Shown here piece by piece: positions 42,960 to 53,800 of a stretch of 64,000 nt of DNA; position 1 is the first letter of the stretch, and each line of letters opens with the position of its first letter. Source of the DNA: Bacillota bacterium (GTDB lineage Bacteria; Bacillota; Clostridia; Acetivibrionales; DTU013). The stretch lies in assembly GCA_023426125.1 (NCBI GenBank), contig JAFABI010000092.1, positions 42,769 through 106,768 of the forward strand, read 5' to 3'. Both the position numbers and the translations under genes were made by a program. The notes beneath the pieces were generated by a model. The model was not told the DNA's origin and did no database searches. It worked only from the letters and a program-made list of their open reading frames with translations.

Positions 42960-44477
42960 TCATACCCCTTTCCCAGTGCTCAGGACGCCGGCGGCCAGAG
43001 CAATCACACTTTCTTCCTTTGCCTCGTCCCTGTTCAGCGCTCCTGCAATCTTGCCTTCCCGTATTACAAGTACCCGGTCGCTTACTCCAAGGATCTCCGG
43101 CAGATCCGAGGAAATCATAATGATCCCCACCCCTGTTTTGGCCAGTCCCCTCAGCAGGTCGTAGATGTCGCTCTTGGCGCCTACATCCACCCCCCGGGTA
43201 GGCTCGTCGACAATCAAAAGTCTGGGCTTGATGCCAAACCAGGCTCCCAGCAGCACCTTCTGCTGGTTTCCTCCCGATAGGTTTCCCACCATCTGGCCTG
43301 TGCCGGGAGTGACCACGCAAAAATCGCCGACACAGGCTTTCCCATTCTCCTCTACCAGCTTTTCGCTGATAAAGCCGTGAATGCTGAAATCCTTCAGATG
43401 GTTTGCGATGAGGTTGTTTTTAATGCTGAAATTGAGATACAGGCCCTGGGTTTTCCGATCCTCGCTCATGTAGCCTATCCTGTTCCGGATGGCATCCATG
43501 GTGCTGCCGATGCTTATTTCCTTTCCGTCAAGCAGCAGCGTTCCCGCCTCTGCCGGCTCGGCGCCGAAGATGGCCCTGCCGATTTCAGTCCTGCCCGCAC
43601 CTACCAGGCCTGCAAGGCCGACAATTTCTCCGCTTCTTACCTTAAAGCTGATATCGCTGAAGGTATCGGCGCGGCAAAGCTTTCTTGCTTCAAAGAGCAC
43701 CTCTCCGATAACCGCCTCCGGTTCCCTCCGGCCATAGATATTTTCAATTTTTCTTCCCACCATTTTTGTAACCAGAAAATCTTCGTCGATATCCCTGACA
43801 TTTGCATCGCAGATATATTCCCCGTCCCGGAGCACGGTAATGGTATCGGCAATTTCAAAGATCTCATGAAGATGGTGGGATATATATATAAAGGATATCC
43901 CTTTGTTTTTAAGAATCCTTATGTTCTTAAACAACTGCTTTACTTCCATTTCCGTCAATGAGGAGGTGGGCTCATCCATGATCAGCACCTTCGGGTTGAA
44001 GGACATGGCTTTCAATATCTCCACAACCTGCTGGTTTGCAATGGACAGCTCCTTTACCAGTGTCTCGGGATTGATATAATCGATATCAAACATGCGCAGC
44101 ATTTCACGGGTCTGCTGATTCAGTTTTTTCCAGTCAATGAGGTTAAAGGCTTTGGTGGGCTGACGGTTGGCAAAGATGTTTTCCGCCACGCTTAAGTTTG
44201 GCACAAGGCTCAATTCCTGGTACACAATGCTTATGCCCTTTTCATTTGCATCCTGGGCGGAATTGAAGCTTACTTTTTCTCCATCCAGAAAGATTTCCCC
44301 CGCGTCAGACCTGTAAATCCCTCCCAGAGTCAGCATCAATGTGCTTTTGCCTGCGCCGTTCTCACCTACCAGGGCATGGACCTCGCCCTTTTTAATTTTC
44401 AGGTTTACACAGCTGAGAGCCTTGACCCCAGGGAAAGTTTTCACAATCCCTCTGGCTTCCAATATATATTCTGACAT
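42960..44477 (-). CDS. Sugar ABC transporter ATPase, RbsA-like
   Basis: A 505-residue tandem ATPase. First cassette: Walker A VGENGAGKST near residue 37 and VLIMDEPTSSLTE. Second cassette: altered Walker A GLAGLVGAGRTEIG, LSGGNQQKVLLGAW and LLIVDEPTRGVDVGAK. ATG at 44477 matches the family start MSEYILEARGIVKTFPG; the longer open frame has no better site. It closely parallels the GguA-like ATPase at 34 kb, implying duplication of the uptake system with a different binding protein. Confidence 0.9.
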   Translation of the reverse strand: MSEYILEARGIVKTFPGVKALSCVNLKIKKGEVHALVGENGAGKSTLMLTLGGIYRSDAGEIFLDGEKVSFNSAQDANEKGISIVYQELSLVPNLSVAENIFANRQPTKAFNLIDWKKLNQQTREMLRMFDIDYINPETLVKELSIANQQVVEILKAMSFNPKVLIMDEPTSSLTEMEVKQLFKNIRILKNKGISFIYISHHLHEIFEIADTITVLRDGEYICDANVRDIDEDFLVTKMVGRKIENIYGRREPEAVIGEVLFEARKLCRADTFSDISFKVRSGEIVGLAGLVGAGRTEIGRAIFGAEPAEAGTLLLDGKEISIGSTMDAIRNRIGYMSEDRKTQGLYLNFSIKNNLIANHLKDFSIHGFISEKLVEENGKACVGDFCVVTPGTGQMVGNLSGGNQQKVLLGAWFGIKPRLLIVDEPTRGVDVGAKSDIYDLLRGLAKTGVGIIMISSDLPEILGVSDRVLVIREGKIAGALNRDEAKEESVIALAAGVLSTGKGV

Positions 44478-44568
44478 TTTAACACCCGCTCTCTCCTTTG
44501 GGTAATCCAAACACACCGCAGCCCAGGATATGACCCGGGCTGCGCAAAGCATAACGACTGTTTTTTTA

Positions 44569-45573
44569 TTAATTGCTGTCTCTCATGAAGTATTTTGCGT
44601 TGTCCTTGTCTACAATAACGACACCGGTGTCCACCGTCGTGGGAATACCCAGTACGTCGGCAGCTTTATTGTCGGAGGTGATATCCACCTTGCTGTTGGC
44701 AAGATTGTACAGGATCTGTGTCGCGTAATAAGGCATCAATGCGGTCTGCTGAGCGACCGACGCGGATATGGTCCCCTCTTCGATCGCTGACACCACGTCA
44801 TTCCCTCTGTCCATAGCAATAATTTGCACTTTTCCCTGCAGTTTCGCTTCTTTAACCGCCGTAGCCGCTCCTGAGCCACCGGCTGCCTCCACGCATGCGA
44901 TACCGGCCAGGTCGGGATATTTCTGAAGCAGGGCTGCCGCCGCCTGTGCCGCTACGACAGGGTCGGACTGTGTATCAACAATCTGTACGATTTCAATGTC
45001 GGGATATTTTTTAAGCGCTTCCTGGTATCCGGCAACACGCTCCTCCAGGTTCGACTGTCCGGGCTTGGTCATGATGGCTACTTTACCTTTTTGGCCGATG
45101 AGTTCAGCCAACTTGTCCCCACCCATTTTGCCGGCATTGACGTTGCCCGTTCCTACAAAAGCCAGTCTTCCGGAATCGGGAAGGTCGGCATCGACGGTGA
45201 CAACGGGAATCCCCGCATCCAGAGCCTTTTTCACAATGGGATTCAGTGACGCTTCAAAGCCTACGACAACGATACCGTTGGGTTTTTTTGCGATGGCTTG
45301 CTCAAAGGCGGCGATCATGGCATTCATGTCGTATTCCGCTGGCCCTACATACTCCGTTGTTACGCCCAGTTCTTCTCCAACCTTTTTCATACCCATTTTG
45401 TGATCATAGAAATAATCCAGGTTCCCCAGGGCTGAGACTTCAATGTACAGCTGGTCTTTTTTGCTGTCGCCGGCGGCAGCGTTGTTATTACCTGACGTAC
45501 TGGGGCTCTGTGAGCATGCGGCTGCCGAAAACACTATAAGCAGAGCCAGGACTAGAACCACTAACCTTTTCAT
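44569..45573 (-). CDS. RbsB-like sugar-binding lipoprotein
   Basis: A 334-residue lipoprotein (LIVFSAAAC, Cys 20) with a Ser/Asn/Gly tether and a type 1 binding fold: VSALGNLDYFYDHKMGMKKV, NGIVVVGFEASLNPIVKKAL, GIPVVTVDADLPDSGRLAFV and IACVEAAGGSGAATAVKEA. RbsB/AI-2-type family; the ligand is probably a pentose, polyol or related sugar. AAGGGGGAAA precedes the ATG. First gene of the second sugar operon, which runs through to the kinase at 37.1 kb. Confidence 0.9.
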   Translation of the reverse strand: MKRLVVLVLALLIVFSAAACSQSPSTSGNNNAAAGDSKKDQLYIEVSALGNLDYFYDHKMGMKKVGEELGVTTEYVGPAEYDMNAMIAAFEQAIAKKPNGIVVVGFEASLNPIVKKALDAGIPVVTVDADLPDSGRLAFVGTGNVNAGKMGGDKLAELIGQKGKVAIMTKPGQSNLEERVAGYQEALKKYPDIEIVQIVDTQSDPVVAAQAAAALLQKYPDLAGIACVEAAGGSGAATAVKEAKLQGKVQIIAMDRGNDVVSAIEEGTISASVAQQTALMPYYATQILYNLANSKVDITSDNKAADVLGIPTTVDTGVVIVDKDNAKYFMRDSN

Positions 45574-45790
45574 AAATGAATTTCCCCCTTGAAATTAATT
45601 TGTATTGGCTTACACCTCAATGTTACTATAATTAATTCTTCCAATTTCATTAAAAATTTAATAATTTTAATAAGATTTTAAACAAAGGCCCCGGAGGATA
45701 CTTTTCCCACCGGCGCCTTATCTTAAAATTTTACTAATTCTTAATATTATGCTATTCAGAGAGCCGGGGCAAGCCCCGTCAAATTAAGGT

Positions 45791-45828
45791 AAAAAAAAGG
45801 AATCACAAGACGCATGTCTCGTGATTCC
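45791..45828 (-). terminator. Rho-independent terminator behind the lon relic
   Basis: On the minus strand GGAATCACGAGAC-ATGC-GTCTTGTGATTCC is followed by eight T. A 13-bp stem with one G-T pair, 36 bp behind the lon stop. The surrounding 290 bp up to the RbsB-like gene also hold its leader but no gene. Confidence 0.88.
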
Positions 45829-45863
45829 GCTCAAACTACCTGGATAAATGGTTGTTTAACCCG

Positions 45864-46395
45864 TCATTCCCGCAAGACATCTTCTACTGTTTCTATGGGT
45901 ATGACGGACAACTGATTCTTCACTTCAGCCGGCACGTCTTTCAGGTCGGCGACGTTTTCCTTCGGGATAAGCACTTTGGTGATGCCGGCACGCTGAGCTC
46001 CCAGTAATTTTCCCTTCAGCCCGCCAATGGGCAGGACGGCGCCCCTTAACGTTATTTCTCCCGTCATGGCAATTTGCGGGTTCACCCTGATCCCTGTAAT
46101 GAGTGACGCCAGCACCGTAAATAATGTGATACCGGCAGACGGATCATCCTTTGGAACAGCCCCTGAGGGGACATGCACATGCAGATCTCTTCCTGAATGA
46201 CTTTCAGCTGTTCTCTGACATGGATTCTCTATAAAATCTGTTGGCCTTTTCGGAAAATTTCTCAGATATCTGCATATTCAGTTCTATGGATTCTTTCTGC
46301 TTGAGCAGGCAATCCATAAAATGCAGGCTTCGTTCCTTCAGGGATTCTCTTTTGAGAAATTCATACTTTTCTTCATTTACCTTTTTTACCCGGGC
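45864..46395 (-). pseudogene. lon: lon protease relic with central deletion
   Basis: The C-terminal end is a Lon proteolytic domain: LHVHVPSGAVPKDDPSAGIT with catalytic Ser, GEITLRGAVLPIGGLKGKLL with catalytic Lys, then the final helices. Just upstream, in another frame, LKERSLHFMDCLLKQKESIE and REQLKVIQEE match the N-terminal helical region of Lon that precedes the ATPase. The whole AAA+ module between them is missing. The terminator behind it is intact. No working ATP-dependent protease can be made. Confidence 0.8.
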
Positions 46396-46590
46396 AGCCG
46401 CTGGCAAGGGAAACCGGCTGCAAACCTTGTTTTTGGCGTGTATACATCTCAATCGGATGCCCGGACTGTTCTATTTTTCCCCCGGAGAATAAATGGATAA
46501 TATCGGACATAATCATATAACCTCCTGATAATTTACTAATCCTCTCGAAAATGCAAGCTGCTTTCGATGCCAAACAGGTTTACCAATAAA

Positions 46591-46962
46591 TTAAAAATGC
46601 GGACCTCCGATTTCGATAATATGATTGTCAGGATCATATATTCGAAATATTTTTTGCCAAGGTAATTCTATAATTCCGTGAATTATTTTTACTCCTTTCT
46701 GAAGAATCTTATTGTATTCATCTTCAATATTCTCTACTTCAAAATAGATATCTATATTGTTATACCCTTGCTTTCCAGTATGAATGAGCTTATTTATTTC
46801 CTGTTCAGGCATAAGCTTATCCGCTTGATGTATTGAAAAGCGATCTTTAAAAATCACCATATTCCCCCAATCATATAATATTTCCAGCCCAATCATATTA
46901 ATATAGAATTCCTTTGATACTTTTATATCTTCAACCAAAACAATTGTATCGACATGTTTCAT
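46591..46962 (-). CDS. VOC (glyoxalase/dioxygenase fold) family protein
   Basis: A 123-residue single-domain VOC protein with two beta-alpha-beta-beta-beta modules: HVDTIVLVEDIKVSKEFYIN with MIGLEILYDW, and IDIYFEVENIEDEYNKILQK ending in IYDPDNHIIEIGGPHF, where the late Glu (HIIEIG) and an early His (KHVD) are the usual metal ligands. ATG at 46962 is preferred since GAGGTGA lies 6 bases upstream; ATG at 46968 is too close. Family members include glyoxalase I and fosfomycin- or bleomycin-resistance proteins; the role here is open. Confidence 0.8.
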   Translation of the reverse strand: MKHVDTIVLVEDIKVSKEFYINMIGLEILYDWGNMVIFKDRFSIHQADKLMPEQEINKLIHTGKQGYNNIDIYFEVENIEDEYNKILQKGVKIIHGIIELPWQKIFRIYDPDNHIIEIGGPHF

Positions 46963-47235
46963 TTCCATTCACCTCATTAGCAGAGTAGGCAAATCTTACC
47001 ACTGAATTTTTAAGCGTTGATTTTATCTCTAAACAGATTATATTAAATATACGCATTCAGAACAAGCGTTTTCTTTTTTTTAGTATAAAAAGGGATTGCA
47101 CAATAACTCCTTATTTTATCAGGTATTTTTTTCTGTAAGCATAATCAACAGTATAGAATGTGGTCAATGCCTTGAACGTACAAAAAAGATGCGGCATCAA
47201 TCCGGGATCCCTTTGGCGGCACATACGTCTGCGTG

Positions 47236-49269
47236 TTATTCATTATGTTCATACAAAACAATACTCTCAATATAGTTTGTAAATCTCCTCAGTTCCTTCT
47301 CCTGGTGTGAGTTTATTTCGCCGGCCTCATACATTCTGCGTATTTCAGAACGTTCGGCATCCAGTACCTTAAACCGCAATTCTTCCTTTTGTTCTTCAAG
47401 CTTGTCATTATACCGGTGACCTGTACGTTTGAATATCTGCAGCATTTTTTCATAGTCCAGAAGCACGGCATAAACATACTCCGGCTGTTCCTGCGTTTTG
47501 GCGTATTCCTCCAAGCCCGCAATAGCCGCATCCATAGCTCTCATCTGAATATCCCTTACGAAATGCAGATTATTCAAGCCGGCACCACCATTCCTGTGAT
47601 GTTTCCCACCTAAGCGGCCAAAGCCGCGCATGGCCCGTTTCAAGAAAAACATGGTTCCCGAACGAAAACTGTAGTCCAGGGCTTCTTCCCGGTAATCAAG
47701 AAATTTAGTCAGGGTGTCGAAAACCGTTATGTCTATTTCATTATTGGCCAGAAGATTGCTGATGTACTTTCTTTGTATGTCTAAAGCCAGTAAGTGTGCC
47801 CCATTTATCTTCCGGCTATAATGTTCCACATGCTGTTCATCGGATTTCTGTCCCGAAAGGTTCCTCTGAAAACTAACGGTGTATTCGTTTATCAGTTCCA
47901 TAGCCGCAAACTCATTTTCCGCATTTGATTCTGCTTTGATTTTTTTAATTGCCGATAGCAGAAGCCTATTTTTCGCCCCCGTCAAACCTTCACGCTTCAG
48001 AGCATCTGCGGCAGGCACTTCCGTTTTGCAGAGCAAAGGCAAAAAAACCGTCGCAAGAATTAATAACAGCAGAATGACTCCCGCAGCAATAAAAATGAGC
48101 AGCGAACGCGCCGGAAATACTTCTCCGTTTCCTAAAAAATCCGGCACAGTAAGGACGCCGGCCATGGTCACCGCACCGCGCACACCTGCGAAGGTTGTAA
48201 TCAGGGCTGTCCGTATTTCAGGCTTTTCAGCATCACTTCTTTTCCCAAAATAATAATTATAAGCTCTGCTCACAAAGGACCAGACCAAACGAATGGCAAG
48301 AATTGCAAGTCCGATGATCACTACATAGTCAAAAGCCAGCCAGTTCCCCACTTCAGGGCTGGAAATGGTCTCATACATTGCCGACGGAATATTCATCCCT
48401 AATAATAAGAACACGAATCCGTTTAAGACAAATAAAACGATCGACCATGTGTTTTCTGTGAGCAGTTGTTCTTCGGCCATATATGTTTCCGTATGTTCCC
48501 TGACAATGGAATTAATGATTCCTGCAGCTACGACGGCAATGATTCCCGAAGCATGCAGGATATCCTCGGTAACGATATAGACGCCAAAGGGAGTCAGGAT
48601 CTGCAGCAGCGAATGGAACACCGGATCATTTATCCCGTTTTTGCGAAGCAGAAAGCGACCGAAGGTTAGAAGCAGCCCCAGGAATATCCCGGCGACAGCC
48701 CCGATCAGGAATGTATAGGAAAAGTCCAGGACTGCTTCCCGGAGTGAAAAATATCCGGTAACAGCCGCTGCTATGGCATATTTAAAGGCTACAAGTCCGG
48801 AGGCGTCATTAATCAGTGATTCTCCCCTCACAAGAACCATCACCTTTTCAGTTACCCTTATCCTTTTGGCAATGCCATTAACCGCGACAGGGTCCGTCGG
48901 CGATAGAATCGCTGCCAGGGCCAAGGCTGTAGCTATTGGAATGCCGGGTATGAGCCTGTTGATTACATAGCCGCAAAGTATGGTGGTCAGAATGACAAGG
49001 ATGAAGGCATTGCCAAAAATCTGAAACCTCATCCCCCATAATTCTTCGCGTGAGAAATGCCGGCCATCATTATACAAAAGCGGTGCTACAAACAATAACA
49101 AAAACCATTCCGCACCGATTTCAAAAGTGTAATCCCCTATAAAAAGCGCTATAATTATCCCAAATACAATCTGAGTCAAGGCCGTAGGTATAAATGGAAT
49201 ATAATGACCGACAACGTTGGAGATCAAGAGACCAAGCATCAATAATAAAATAATTGTTAATAAGTCCAC
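47236..49269 (-). CDS. Na+/H+ antiporter, CPA1 family (NhaP/NhaK-like)
   Basis: A 677-residue antiporter. About twelve helices fill residues 1-410, with the CPA1 core motifs AAILSPTDPVAVNGIAKRI and VLVRGESLINDASGLVAFKY (the ND pair for ion binding), and FAGVRGAVTMAGVL. A cytosolic C-terminus of about 260 charged residues probably regulates activity. GTG start with GGAGG 10 bases upstream. It would exchange Na+ (or K+) for H+ for pH and salt balance. Single gene. Confidence 0.92.
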   Translation of the reverse strand: MDLLTIILLLMLGLLISNVVGHYIPFIPTALTQIVFGIIIALFIGDYTFEIGAEWFLLLFVAPLLYNDGRHFSREELWGMRFQIFGNAFILVILTTILCGYVINRLIPGIPIATALALAAILSPTDPVAVNGIAKRIRVTEKVMVLVRGESLINDASGLVAFKYAIAAAVTGYFSLREAVLDFSYTFLIGAVAGIFLGLLLTFGRFLLRKNGINDPVFHSLLQILTPFGVYIVTEDILHASGIIAVVAAGIINSIVREHTETYMAEEQLLTENTWSIVLFVLNGFVFLLLGMNIPSAMYETISSPEVGNWLAFDYVVIIGLAILAIRLVWSFVSRAYNYYFGKRSDAEKPEIRTALITTFAGVRGAVTMAGVLTVPDFLGNGEVFPARSLLIFIAAGVILLLLILATVFLPLLCKTEVPAADALKREGLTGAKNRLLLSAIKKIKAESNAENEFAAMELINEYTVSFQRNLSGQKSDEQHVEHYSRKINGAHLLALDIQRKYISNLLANNEIDITVFDTLTKFLDYREEALDYSFRSGTMFFLKRAMRGFGRLGGKHHRNGGAGLNNLHFVRDIQMRAMDAAIAGLEEYAKTQEQPEYVYAVLLDYEKMLQIFKRTGHRYNDKLEEQKEELRFKVLDAERSEIRRMYEAGEINSHQEKELRRFTNYIESIVLYEHNE

Positions 49270-49487
49270 GACTATGTCCTCCGTTTATAACCAGTTATAT
49301 AACTTAGTATGATTTTACCCCTTTTAACATAAATTCTGCAATAGACAATCGAAAAAGGTATGAGCTCAAGATGCCGCGCCCTTCTGGTAAAATACGTGCC
49401 TCATCAGGCGCACAATAACTGGAAGTTGAAACTCTGTTAATAAATACCCAGTAGGCTTATAATATATTGTTTAAAAGTTTTATGATT

Positions 49488-49562
49488 TCATCTATGGTAG
49501 GCAATACCAATTTTGTCATTTATCCCTTTAGCTATAGCGAGATGGGTCATTACAAAGGACAT
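49488..49562 (-). pseudogene. Possible N-terminal relic of a zinc-dependent PLC-like protein
   Basis: GGGGGGATTAAA precedes an ATG that opens MSFVMTHLAIAKGINDKIG and stops after 24 residues. F-x-x-THL-x-IAK near the start resembles small clostridial zinc-dependent phospholipase C-like proteins. The remaining bases of the 440-bp gap 49270-49709 show no other gene or clear signal. Confidence 0.35.
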
Positions 49563-49709
49563 TTTAATCCCCCCAAATATCAGTCCCTCAATTTTCATGT
49601 TTTTACAGCTAATCTTTGAGTTTGTCCCCCTTTGAGTATATGGATACGACAAATCCAATATAAATCCTTCTATATATTGTAAGTGATTCCATTTTAAATC
49701 CCTTCATAT

Positions 49710-50543
49710 CTATTCCTCAAATTCATGTTTGCGTTCTGCAAAGAAATTATAAAAATATCTTACGTTCTCAAGTTCTGTCCATTTTGTTGCTTCCAAATTT
49801 CTTGAATCAAGATTATAGATTTTCGCATTCAACGTTCCTAGCATAAATGGAGAATGTGTAGAAATAATAAACTGACATCCTAATAGTCTTGCCATTTTAT
49901 TTATTTTTTCTGCCAATAACACTTGATTGGCAGGAGACAGGGAAACCTCCGGTTCATCCAGTAGATATAATGCATCCATCTCTAGATAATCATCCAGCAT
50001 CTGTAACGTTGTTTCCCCGTTTGAATATTTCTCCTGAGCAAATTTCATATATTCCATTTGTTTCTGCATTCTTTTTGAAAGACGAAGTGCATTAACCTGT
50101 TCTTTAGATAATCCTCTTCTGATATGTTCGTATATATATCCGTCCCCCAGAATTCCTTCCTGCTGTATTTTTTTGATTTCGTACAAGATATCTTCACTTT
50201 TAATATATCTGCTTTTTTCAGGTATTCGGTTAAATTGTTTACCAGGCTCGTCCTCTCCCAAACCATAAACGCATTCATTTACAAAATCAGAATAGTATGG
50301 TTTTATCCCATATTTATTGCTGGTGGCATATTCCTTTCCTTCCATTTCAAGCTTATTTGCTATGATATTAAGCAATGTTGATTTTCCGGATGCATTATTA
50401 CCATATAACACGGTAACGGATTGAAACATAAAAATTTTTTCAGTTTTATTAGCAAATACATGATAGGGATATATATTGGGATTACTAAGTTCTTTCTTCG
50501 ATAGCATAAAACTACTTAAATATATGATGTTCCACACCTTCAT
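49710..50543 (-). CDS. Stand-alone AAA ATPase (ABC/SMC-like AAA_21/23)
   Basis: A 277-residue ATPase with Walker A VLYGNNASGKSTLLNI near residue 50, a coiled middle section, Walker B ALYLLDEPEVSLSPANQ near 200 and an H-loop-like FIISTHSPF. No toprim nuclease domain is present, so it is not a full OLD protein. Similar small ATPases appear as single genes or with defence and toxin partners; no partner gene flanks it here. The frame is intact but the ribosome site is weak. Very AT-rich compared with the sugar block. Confidence 0.8.
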   Translation of the reverse strand: MKVWNIIYLSSFMLSKKELSNPNIYPYHVFANKTEKIFMFQSVTVLYGNNASGKSTLLNIIANKLEMEGKEYATSNKYGIKPYYSDFVNECVYGLGEDEPGKQFNRIPEKSRYIKSEDILYEIKKIQQEGILGDGYIYEHIRRGLSKEQVNALRLSKRMQKQMEYMKFAQEKYSNGETTLQMLDDYLEMDALYLLDEPEVSLSPANQVLLAEKINKMARLLGCQFIISTHSPFMLGTLNAKIYNLDSRNLEATKWTELENVRYFYNFFAERKHEFEE

Positions 50544-50662
50544 TCTCTATTTTGTTCCTATTATACCTTATTTTTAACCTGACGAGATATAAACTAGTCC
50601 ATTTTTGCAAAGAAATATCGCAGAAAACGGGTAGATAACGAAATATATCCTATTACCAAGGC

Positions 50663-50725
50663 TTATCGTTGATATAGCACTGTTATCGTCTCCACATGCC
50701 TTGAATGTACAATCCAGATAATTTT
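50663..50725 (-). pseudogene. Serine-recombinase 5' end relic (copy 3)
   Basis: The minus strand reads KIIWIVHSRHVETITVLYQR and a stop, matching the relics at 9.8 kb and 12.25 kb (K-I/V-I-x-I-I/V-x-x-RH-VET). It lies in the 353-bp gap between the AAA ATPase and the SLH protein; the rest of that gap has no gene. Confidence 0.4.
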
Positions 50726-50896
50726 TAAACAAACCATTGTTTACATATAGTAAATAGTATTCTTTTAAGACAGATTATTATTAACAATTATTCAATCCAT
50801 TCCCAGACGCAAGAAGCCCTGCGATAAATTACTTTTATGCAGGACTTCCCTTATATCATTTCATTAAGATTAAGTTGCCGTATTGCCTGCTTGGTA

Positions 50897-53800
50897 TTAA
50901 ATCAAGTCAGACTTTTGCAGCAATCTTCTGACAATCACTGCAACCTCGGCTCTAGTAACCTCGTCTTTGGGTGCAAGCATTTTTCCACTCTTGCCGGATA
51001 CGATTCCTGTCTTGATGCAAGCTGCTATACTTTCTTTCGCGTAAGCTGCCGCATGTTCCGAATCTCCGAAGCCGGCCAGCAATGTATCAACGTCACCTTC
51101 CGCAAGTCCGGCCTTGAGCCCTGTGATTTTCATAGCTCTGGAAACCATGACCATGGCCTGTTCACGGGTGATTTTGTCCATGGGACCGAATCTGCCATCG
51201 CCATAGCCGGAGACTATACCATACTGACTGGCTGTCTGTATGTATTCACAATACCATTGCGAAGCGCTCACGTCAGAGAAGAAATTGCTTCCCGTACCGG
51301 GCTTCAGTCCCAGGGCCCTTACCATAACAGTTGCAAATTCTGCGCGGGTGATGTCCCTGTCAGGTTCATACAGGTCATTGTCCGTTCCGGTTACCACCAT
51401 TCTGGACCCCATATCGTTAATGGCTTCTTTAGCCCAGTGACTGGCTGCATCCTTGAATTCCAGCGGATGCCATACCACGGAATAGGTGCTGTTGGTCAGA
51501 CTGTTGATGACAGCATAGTATGTATCATCAATAAGGGATATCCTTGTGGGTACATGCCTTACGCTTCCGTCCGGTTCCACCACGATGCCCGTTGTGATTT
51601 TGCCGGGATCTACGCCGTCAGGAATGGCGATCGCCCTTTCCACATAGGCATTGAAGCTGTTGATTTCAATGGTCTTACCTCCGCCGCTGTACGTTATTGT
51701 AAAGTCCATAGGCGGGGCCGCAATAGTAAACGCACCCTTTTGTGCGGATCTTTCCGCCACTTGTACCGTTTCAGCCGGGGATTTTGCAATCCCAATCCGT
51801 ACCTTGATGTCCTTCAGCTCCACACCCTGACCCAGCTGTGCTGCCATCGCTTCAATATTGAGCTGCCGTGCCGGCAGGGAATAGGAGGCTGTTTCTGTTT
51901 TTATCTCCAGAACTGCCGTTTTATCTTCCATGCTCTTGACCATACGTCCGTTGACTTCCCCGATAACGACATCCGCCTCTGTATGGACAGGGATAGTAAC
52001 CACCGCATTATTGCCTTCTGTGGCAAGCCTTTGCTCCAGCTTTGTTTCATCCACCGCAATGGTAGTGACGGTTTTGCCGCCTTCTTTTGAGGTAGTGGCC
52101 GTACCCGCATTTTCGGCCTTTCCGTTAACCAGTACATTCACACTGGTTTCACTGGGTTGTGGCTGAGGTGATGGCTGGCTTCCTCCAGAGCTTCCTCCGC
52201 CCGAAGGTATGTAGGGTGTGACTGCATCTGAAGCCGCTGAATCTATGCTGTTGCCTGCCGCATTGACAGCTTTTACTGTAAAGCTATAAGCCGTCCCGTT
52301 GGTCAATCCTGTAACTGTTATGGCAGTGCCAGTTCCGTTCACAGTGACACCTCCGGGTGTTGCAGTCACTATATATCCGGTTATCGGACTTCCACCATTG
52401 TCGGCGGGCGCTGTGAAGCTGACAGTTGCTTGCCCGTTTCCCGGGGAGGCGTTTACCCCAGTAGGCGCACCGGGTACTGTCATCGGTATTGCACTTACTT
52501 CAAGTGAATTGGGGCTGTTCCCGACGCTATGGATTGCGTGAATTACAAAATAATAGGTTACTCCATTGGTTAAACCTGTGACGTCATAGCTGTATACTGA
52601 ATCCGTAACTGTAGCCGTGGGTGCCGCATACACGGCTGAGGCTGTTCTTGCGTATACCGCATATCCTACGGAGCCTTCTACCGGACTCCATATCAATGTG
52701 ACATGTTTGTCACCCGCGACTGCCGATTGCAGCACAGGCGCTTCTGCTGCAACAACCGCCTGTGTCACTGTAAAGGTCATATCCGTCATACTGTCTGCCG
52801 ATACCGTTACGGTGCCTGTATAGGTTCCTGCCGCAAGTCCGTCCTTTGCCTTTATGGTGAAAGTGGTAGCGGGTGCTCCGGCATTCAAGGTTGTCGTTAA
52901 AGGCTGGGTAATCACAAAATTGCCGCTCCCGTCGCCGCTCAAGGTTGCTGTCAGATGATCAATGTCTCCTGTTCCAATGCTGGTCAGCATCAGCGTCCTT
53001 GTCTCCTGCGTCCCCGCAGCATAGCCTGCCGCAAGCCCGGTCAGACTTTGATCGGAGATCTGTTCAAGCTCATAGGTCGGCATCGAAGCTACCGGACCAT
53101 ATTTCATCACCGTGGCTTTGCTGGACTTTACAAAGTCTGCATAGGCCACATAGGGCGTACCCTCATCCACATACAGGGAAATGTAATTCGTATATCCCGC
53201 AGAGAAGCCGGCGATTCCCACAGGTTCCCAGCCGCTTCCGTTATATTTCATCACCGTGGCTTTACCCAAATTTCCGCCATCCGAGTAGGCCACGCAGGGC
53301 GTGCCCCCATCTACATACAAGGAGCTTTGCGATATCTTTCCCTCCGAGAAGCCGGCACCACCCACGGGTTCCCAGCCGCTTCCGTTATATTTCATCACCG
53401 TGGCTTTGTCTCCATTTGCTCTGTCCATATAAGACACATAGGGCGTATCCTCATCATCCACATACAGGGAGATGTAGTCGACCCTTCCATCCGAGAAGCC
53501 GGCACCACCCACAGGTTCCCAGCCGCTTCCGTTATATTTCATCACCGTGGCTTTTTCGGATTTATTGTGATCCATATAGGCCACATAGGGCGTACCCTCA
53601 TCATCCACATACAGGGAGGTGTACCACACCCCTCCATCCGAGAAACCGGCGCTTCCCACGAGTTCCCAGCCGCTTCCGTTATATTTCATTACCGTGGCTT
53701 TACCCAAATCTCCGCCATCCGAGTAGGCCACATAGGGCGTGCCATCGTACACATGCATGGAGAGGAAAGACGCCATTCCCGCCGAGAAGCCCGCGTTGCC

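Noticed and set aside
27401..45573. Looking for sugar catabolic enzymes (xylA, xylB, rbsK, araA) in the transport block
   Set aside because: None is encoded; the only enzyme is the URO-D family protein.
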